From Nonomuraea turcica (lineage in GTDB: Bacteria > Actinomycetota > Actinomycetes > Streptosporangiales > Streptosporangiaceae): a stretch of DNA of 64,000 nucleotides. The DNA lies in assembly GCF_030718205.1 (NCBI RefSeq), contig NZ_JAUZQF010000031.1, forward strand, positions 48,902 through 112,901, written 5' to 3'. The first letter of the stretch is position 1; every line of letters begins with the position of its first letter. Under the pieces are notes generated by a model. It did not search any database and had not been told where the DNA came from. It saw only the letters and a list, made by a program, of their open reading frames with translations. This document shows, piece after piece, positions 59,502-64,000 of the stretch. The position numbers and the translations under genes are program-made.

Positions 59502-60041
59502 TCATCGTCGGCTGTTGAGCCCGGACATCAGCTCGCGGTTGGAATCGCGTGCCGCCTGCAGTTCCTGCTCACGCTCTTCCAGACGAAGTTGGAGGTCGGC
59601 GTTCTCTTCCTCCAAGGCAACGACCCGTTGCTGCAACTCCTGAAAGCCGTCCGGGCCGCCGATGCCAGCTTCGCGCCAGATCTCCTCGCCGAGTGCTTGC
59701 GACAAACGTTGTTCCAGGGCTTGGACCTTTCTGGTCAGCCGGACGCATTGCTCGCGGCTGTTAGCCAGGTCGGCCTTGAGGGAGGCTCGGCTGACGGACG
59801 GGCTTCCCGATGGGGCGGTGGGTGGCTCGGCTGCCAACACATGGATCTGAGCAAGCAGGTCGCGGTGGCGATAGAGAAAGCTGCGATCGACGCCCGCTCG
59901 GCGGGCGATGGCCGCGACGCTGATCTCCTGGCCGGTAGTGGATGCGACGTTGATGGCCTTGACGACCCGTTGGCGGCGACGGGCCGAATCGGCTCGACGG
60001 CCCGCTGCCAGCGTGGAGGGTCGTGCTTCTTCGGTAGTCAT
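59502..60041 (-). CDS. TnpC-like coiled-coil protein (DUF6262-like)
   Basis: 179 residues from ATG 60041, which overlaps the TnpB stop (ATGA). The N-terminal HTH-like part is RQRVVKAINVASTTGQEISV then AAIARRAGVDRSFLYRHRDL. Residues about 80-175 are a long coiled coil (LKADLANSREQCVRLTRKVQ; VVALEEENADLQLRLEEREQ). This is the typical third protein of Tn554-type modules (DUF6262), which modulates target orientation or frequency in Tn554. Confidence 0.8.
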   Translation of the reverse strand: MTTEEARPSTLAAGRRADSARRRQRVVKAINVASTTGQEISVAAIARRAGVDRSFLYRHRDLLAQIHVLAAEPPTAPSGSPSVSRASLKADLANSREQCVRLTRKVQALEQRLSQALGEEIWREAGIGGPDGFQELQQRVVALEEENADLQLRLEEREQELQAARDSNRELMSGLNSRR

Positions 60042-62482
60042 GCGGGACGCTCCGGACGAAGGTCGGCGAGGGGTTGTCGGACTCGGGGCATGCCGAGCAT
60101 GACCTGGCGGGTCTTGCGGACGATGCTGATCGCTTCGCTGATCTGCTCGCGCTCGTCATCGGTCAGATCGTTGAGATCTTGTCTGACACGGTGGATCAGG
60201 CGCCGGACTCGGGTGATCTCTTCTTGTGAGGGGAGTGCCTCGGCCTTCGCCCATTCGTCGGCGGTGGCCATGGCCAAGATGCGCTCGCGGCTGCGCAGCA
60301 GGTCGGCGAGGTATGCCTCAAGGTCAGGCAGGTAGGACACGTCGGTGCTGAAGTGGTCACAGCCCAGGCAGCGAAATCGCAGCGGGCAGCTGGTTCCGGC
60401 GGCCTGGACGTTGCTGGGCTCGGTGCATAGTCCGTAGGCGACCGCTACTTCCCCAACGCCACGGCGCAGCCGCTCGGCGTCTTGGAAGGCCTTCGCCTGA
60501 CGCCAGACGCGCGCCCCATGCCGGTCGAACTGCATGGCGGTGACCTTCTCGACGGCCTGCCGACGGCGCTTTTCACCGACTCGGTAGTAGACCTGAGTGG
60601 AACTCAGGGAGTCGTGGTCCAGGAGCTTGCTGAGCACGTCGATCGGGACGCCGGCATCCGCATGTCGTTGCGCGTAGCTGTGCCGATAGCTGTAGGGCAC
60701 GACCTTGGATTTGTCGAGGGTGCTGCCGTCGGACAGGATCAGGGGCGGCAGCGATCTGACCCACGCGCGGTGACGCTCACTGACGCTGCTCTCAGAGATC
60801 GCTTTGCGCCCCGCGGGGTTGGCCACTGGCGAAGGAAAGAGCTTCAGCTCCGACAACGGCGTCCTGGGAAAGCGCCGCTGGACGTGCTCCTTCTGCTCGA
60901 TGATGAGCTGTGCTGTTGCCTCGGCGATGGGGAGCTCTCGGCGAAGACGCTGCTCCTTATCATTGTCGTAGATCAGCAAGGGCCGGCCCTCACCGTCACG
61001 ATGGAGGCAGTCCCAGTCCAGGCTGCAGATCTCGTCGGGCCGGCGCCCTGTGTCGATCATCAACTCGACTGCGACGCGGGTCTCGCGCACGCTGGTTTCC
61101 TCAATGCGAGGTAGGGCATCGCAGAGCTGCTGCAGGATTTCCGGTGGGACGTCACGGCCAGGTTCCCCCCGCACGGGCTCAGCGGGAATGTCGTGCGGCA
61201 AGACGATGAAGTCCTCTGGAAGCCCGGCCAGGGGCTCGTCGGGACGGGTCAGTCCCATCGCCCGCATGCGTACCAGCATGTTTCTCACGGCGCGGCAGAT
61301 CTTCAGCCGTTGATCTGAACTGAGAGTGCCGATTGATTCCAGGTAGCCCAGCCGGTTGAGGAAGCTCTCGATATCGCGGCGTTCGAGCGCGGCCAGGACC
61401 AGGCCGTTGTCCTTGCGGTGGGCGCGCAGGCTTTCTGAGAGCCTGGCCATGGAGCTTATGCGTTGCTGGACGACGTTGGTGACGGCGTTGCCGCGGCGGC
61501 GCGGCAACTCTTCCAGAGCCCAGCGCATGACGGCTTCACGCAGCCACGGTTGAGTGATCGCGGTGAAGTCGAGATTCCCCCGACGGCCGAAGACGCTCGC
61601 GTCCCAGACCAGTTTCGTCCGTTCGGTTTCCGGGCTTTTCGTGGCGAGCAGGACGAAACGGGTCATCGACTTCCAGGTCGCAGCCGCCGTGCGCCGCATG
61701 GTGGCGATGTCCAGGTCCGCTATCGAGGCGACCTGCTGTTTCCGTAGGTAATCACAGACTCGACGCAGGTCGGTGACCAGGGTCTTGGAGCCCTTCCGGC
61801 AGCGCTGCTGGAGACCGAACAACACCTGGGCGACCACGAGCTGCGACAGGCCACGCAAGCTGATCTCACCGCCCTCGGGGATCGCCGGCTCGATGCGGCG
61901 CCAATGCTCTTCGTCGGTGACACCGCTCTTCTGCCGCAGCTTCCAGCGCTCGTAATGGGCGTGGCAGTAGAGTGCGCGGCTGCCGTCCCGGTCTCGCAAG
62001 CATGCGACAACCGCGCAGGGACCATAGCTGAGCAGCGGTAACACGCTCGGATGAGCGAGGAACTCGTCCAGCGGGAGCCGAAGCACCTGTTGCTGCTGAT
62101 GGGCGTGCGCGCGGCACAACTGCGACCGTGCGGTCTTCCAAGGGCGGCCGCACCCGGTGACGGCACACCTGCCCAGCTCGCTCCTCCTCGATACCCGGCC
62201 TATGGCGAGGAAGTCCTCCATGCTCAGGCCGCTGGCGTGGAATCGGTTGGCGCAGGACGAGCAAAATCCCAGCGTGGTGCGGGTGCCGGTCGTGCAGCCC
62301 TCAATACGGCAGGCGCGCCAGCCCAACAGCGGATGCTCGCGCGGGATGGACAAGACCACGCGGTCGGCGTCCCATCCAACCTCGGCCAGGAACTGCGGAA
62401 CCGTCAAAGACGTGAAGAAGGTGATGAGGTCGCCGCCGGTGCCTTCGGGGCACGGACGTGCTTCGACCAGCCTGAGCGGCAT
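60038..62482 (-). CDS. TnpB-like tyrosine recombinase with N-terminal zinc motifs
   Basis: 814 residues from ATG 62482. N-terminal Cys/His motifs: CRIEGCTTGTRTTLGFCSSC, CAVTGCGRPWKTARSQLC and CAVVACLRDRDGSRALYCHA. The recombinase domain has VELMIDTGRRPDEICSLDWD (Arg I), YSYRHSYAQRHADAGVPIDV (His/Arg box) and LSSTQVYYRVGEKRRR with Tyr (about 645-660). It continues into a CP-containing tail (CPLRFRCLGCDHFSTD). Longer than TnpA, as usual for TnpB. Works with TnpA in excision and integration. Confidence 0.82.
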   Translation of the reverse strand: MPLRLVEARPCPEGTGGDLITFFTSLTVPQFLAEVGWDADRVVLSIPREHPLLGWRACRIEGCTTGTRTTLGFCSSCANRFHASGLSMEDFLAIGRVSRRSELGRCAVTGCGRPWKTARSQLCRAHAHQQQQVLRLPLDEFLAHPSVLPLLSYGPCAVVACLRDRDGSRALYCHAHYERWKLRQKSGVTDEEHWRRIEPAIPEGGEISLRGLSQLVVAQVLFGLQQRCRKGSKTLVTDLRRVCDYLRKQQVASIADLDIATMRRTAAATWKSMTRFVLLATKSPETERTKLVWDASVFGRRGNLDFTAITQPWLREAVMRWALEELPRRRGNAVTNVVQQRISSMARLSESLRAHRKDNGLVLAALERRDIESFLNRLGYLESIGTLSSDQRLKICRAVRNMLVRMRAMGLTRPDEPLAGLPEDFIVLPHDIPAEPVRGEPGRDVPPEILQQLCDALPRIEETSVRETRVAVELMIDTGRRPDEICSLDWDCLHRDGEGRPLLIYDNDKEQRLRRELPIAEATAQLIIEQKEHVQRRFPRTPLSELKLFPSPVANPAGRKAISESSVSERHRAWVRSLPPLILSDGSTLDKSKVVPYSYRHSYAQRHADAGVPIDVLSKLLDHDSLSSTQVYYRVGEKRRRQAVEKVTAMQFDRHGARVWRQAKAFQDAERLRRGVGEVAVAYGLCTEPSNVQAAGTSCPLRFRCLGCDHFSTDVSYLPDLEAYLADLLRSRERILAMATADEWAKAEALPSQEEITRVRRLIHRVRQDLNDLTDDEREQISEAISIVRKTRQVMLGMPRVRQPLADLRPERPA

Positions 62483-62485
62483 CGG

Positions 62486-63652
62486 TCAGCCCTCGGCCTT
62501 CAGCCGCGGGCTGGGAACCCGGATGATCGCCGAACGCAGCCTGTCGGGATCGGGATGAAGATAGCGCTGCGAGGACGTAGGAGAGGCGTGTCCCATCAGC
62601 TCCTGGATCTCATCCAGGGCGGCACCGGCATCGCCGAGATTGCTTCCGAAGGCATGACGCAGCATGTGAGGGTGAAGATGCCGGTCCAGGCCGGCGCGAC
62701 GACTCAAGTCAGTAATCAGGCGGTTGATCGCGTCCGGAGGCATCGGAACCCCCAACGGCGGCCGAAAGAGGTTGACCAGCACGAAGTCGCTATCCTCGGC
62801 TTGCGGGCAGGCGGCTCGCTCAAGGACATATTGGTCATGAGCCTGGACCACGAGGAAATCGACGGGCAGGCAACGGCTGGGTCTCGACTTGGACCACGCT
62901 CCGTTGACGTTATCGCGTCGCACCACATGCAGGTGAGCTCCAGCAACGTGACACCCCAGCATGGTGGAATCGGGCAGAAAGTGGAGATCCTCCCGCCGCA
63001 GGCCGGTCAGCTGTCCACGACGCAGGCCGACGCGCGCCATCAACGCGACGATCAGCCGGTCGCGGGCAGAGTGGCAGGCTCGAAACAGTGCCACGATCTC
63101 CTCGTTTGTGGCACGATCGATCGCCGACCTCGCCTCGCGCATGCGGTGTCGCGCGCGCAGCCGGAACCGGGCGTCAATCCCGCGCGCCTCGATCGGCAGG
63201 TCGCGGGCGTCCGCCACCTCATAAAACTGTGCAAGGACCTCCTGCGGCACCTCCCCGGATGAGGCGGCGTGGAGTAAGAACCCGCGAACAGCGGACAGGA
63301 TCACGTTGACTCGTCGCGCTCCGCGGGCGGGGTCAGCGCCGGGCCCGACCCGTACTTCACCGCCCCGCGGATCCCATTCAGCCTGCGTCGCCGTCGCCGG
63401 TGCATGCTGCAACCACGTCATGAATAATCCGATGAAGGCGGCGGCGGACTGCCACGCACGACCCGTGCGCTGACACCAGCGCAAGTACAAGCAGATCCCG
63501 GAAGCGTACGTCTTCGTCGTCAGCTCCGCGGCGTCTCTCCCGAATCGCAGGTGACGGAGATACTCGTCCACCGTCGGCACTACCGCCATCGACTCGTCCA
63601 GAACAGTCCAGTACCGGGCGCCCGACGGCAGCGTGACCGGAAACACCTGCAT
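62486..63652 (-). CDS. TnpA-like tyrosine recombinase
   Basis: 388 residues from ATG 63652. N-terminal SAM-like domain (EYLRHLRFGRDAAELTTKTY). Catalytic residues: Arg in MARVGLRRGQLTGLRREDL (about 205-223), HPHMLRHAFGSNLGD (H-x-x-R), MGHASPTSSQRYLHPDPDRL (second His and Tyr). All are visible, so it is probably active. First gene of the Tn554-type operon, followed after 3 bp by tnpB. Confidence 0.85.
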   Translation of the reverse strand: MQVFPVTLPSGARYWTVLDESMAVVPTVDEYLRHLRFGRDAAELTTKTYASGICLYLRWCQRTGRAWQSAAAFIGLFMTWLQHAPATATQAEWDPRGGEVRVGPGADPARGARRVNVILSAVRGFLLHAASSGEVPQEVLAQFYEVADARDLPIEARGIDARFRLRARHRMREARSAIDRATNEEIVALFRACHSARDRLIVALMARVGLRRGQLTGLRREDLHFLPDSTMLGCHVAGAHLHVVRRDNVNGAWSKSRPSRCLPVDFLVVQAHDQYVLERAACPQAEDSDFVLVNLFRPPLGVPMPPDAINRLITDLSRRAGLDRHLHPHMLRHAFGSNLGDAGAALDEIQELMGHASPTSSQRYLHPDPDRLRSAIIRVPSPRLKAEG

Positions 63653-63893
63653 GCGTCACTCCTTGATCAAAGGCTGTGAAGCCTACAACTGCAACAACAG
63701 CCACAAGAGCAACACCAGCAGAGAACTGTCGCGGAACCCATCGCCAGCGGTAGCTATCGCAACGTCCTGCAACACATCCCGGCCCCCGAGAGAACGAGCA
63801 CCTGCCGATCTTCCCGCCAATCGGGCCCGCGCTGGCCGCCCTTCCCGATCCTCGCGCACCAATCAGCGATGCCTGTCAATGGCCTTTGAGCTC
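63653..63893. other. region upstream of the TnpA-like gene
   Basis: About 240 bp with lower G/C near 63670-63730 (AACTGCAACAACAGCCACAA), probably the promoter side of the Tn554-type operon. No gene supported. Confidence 0.4.
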
Positions 63894-63960
63894 TCCCCGC
63901 TGGCGGCCAGATAGTTCACACGCTGGTGGCCATGAGGGTGTCCCCAACGGCGGCCAGATA
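63894..63960. repeat. multiple terminal repeats resembling an IS21-type end
   Basis: TCCCCGCTGGCGGCCAGATA (63894-63913), a shorter CGCTGGTGGCCATGA (63921-63935) and TCCCCAACGGCGGCCAGATA (63941-63960), followed by TCTCCCCGCC. Repeated GGCGGCCAGATA blocks spaced by about 27-47 bp are the style of IS21-family multiple terminal sites; the element would lie beyond or across the right edge. Confidence 0.4.
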
Positions 63961-64000
63961 TCTCCCCGCCGTTGATGGATGCGTGGGTCAGGTGAAGGGC

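Larger units (their letters stand above)
59461..63680 (-). mobile_element. Tn554-type three-gene transposition module (limits approximate)
   Basis: Three minus-strand genes in the order TnpA-like (62486-63652), TnpB-like (60038-62482) and TnpC-like (59502-60041), spaced by 3 bp and a 4-bp overlap. This is the arrangement of Tn554-family elements, which insert through two tyrosine recombinases and a coiled-coil partner. Exact ends were not found; the inverted repeat at 59461-59498 is the best left-end candidate. Confidence 0.7.

Noticed and set aside
63633..63914. Open frame at the right edge
   Set aside because: No SD, poor bias and a translation rich in Ser/Arg/Asn; it crosses the repeats.

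Overview
The window is high-GC DNA (mostly 65-70 % by eye, strong G/C at third codon positions, many GTG starts, 4-base ATGA/GTGA gene overlaps). It fits an actinomycete of the Streptosporangium/Nonomuraea/Actinomadura kind, although nothing here fixes the genus. The content is accessory: a MobF conjugative relaxase, an SSB, a phiC31-Gp3-like directionality factor, serine and tyrosine recombinases, insertion sequences, a toxin-antitoxin pair and many small unknown proteins. It reads as part of a conjugative plasmid or integrative conjugative element. No rRNA, tRNA, CRISPR array or core housekeeping operon was seen.

Layout. 0-4.2 kb: a run of small plasmid/phage-type genes (Gp3-like protein with an amber codon before its apparent C-terminus, PP2C-like phosphatase, Cys-rich and KOW-like unknowns). 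4.2-7.2 kb: a gene split by a 2.3-kb IS630-type unit carrying a beta-propeller passenger gene; the target was TA and excision rejoins the reading frame. 8.5-21.4 kb: a small operon ending in a Mom-like DNA-modification gene that is cut in two by an 11.3-kb element. The element carries a tyrosine recombinase, an XRE regulator, a zinc-ribbon/degenerate recombinase and a 2460-residue SpvB/RHS giant protein with a low-GC tip.

21.4-31 kb: an apparent leading-region segment with ssb and small genes. Three copies of a long hairpin element lie just upstream of plus-strand genes, with outer stems that differ in sequence but still pair. A serine recombinase with a candidate res site and a MazF/PemK-like TA pair follow. 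31-37.2 kb: a 950-residue unknown protein, a membrane protein with a PD-(D/E)XK-like motif, and a membrane-anchored pentapeptide-repeat protein. 38.5-40.8 kb: three tandem paralogous genes, each behind the same operator/leader repeat, with a divergent small DNA-binding protein. 40.8-46.4 kb: a regulator, tandem palindromes (oriT candidates), the MobF relaxase and two small CxxCxGxG proteins.

46.4-53.2 kb: a divergent cluster of XRE regulator plus peptide deformylase on one side, and nucleotide-kinase-like, ATP-grasp, radical-SAM-like and two Nudix proteins on the other; its product is unknown and it is a good candidate for an undescribed pathway. 53.5-58.8 kb: a lipoprotein, MacA/MacB-type export system and two-component regulators. 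58.9-64 kb: a truncated Nudix gene, then a Tn554-type three-gene transposition module (TnpA/TnpB/TnpC-like), and at the right edge repeats resembling IS21-type ends.
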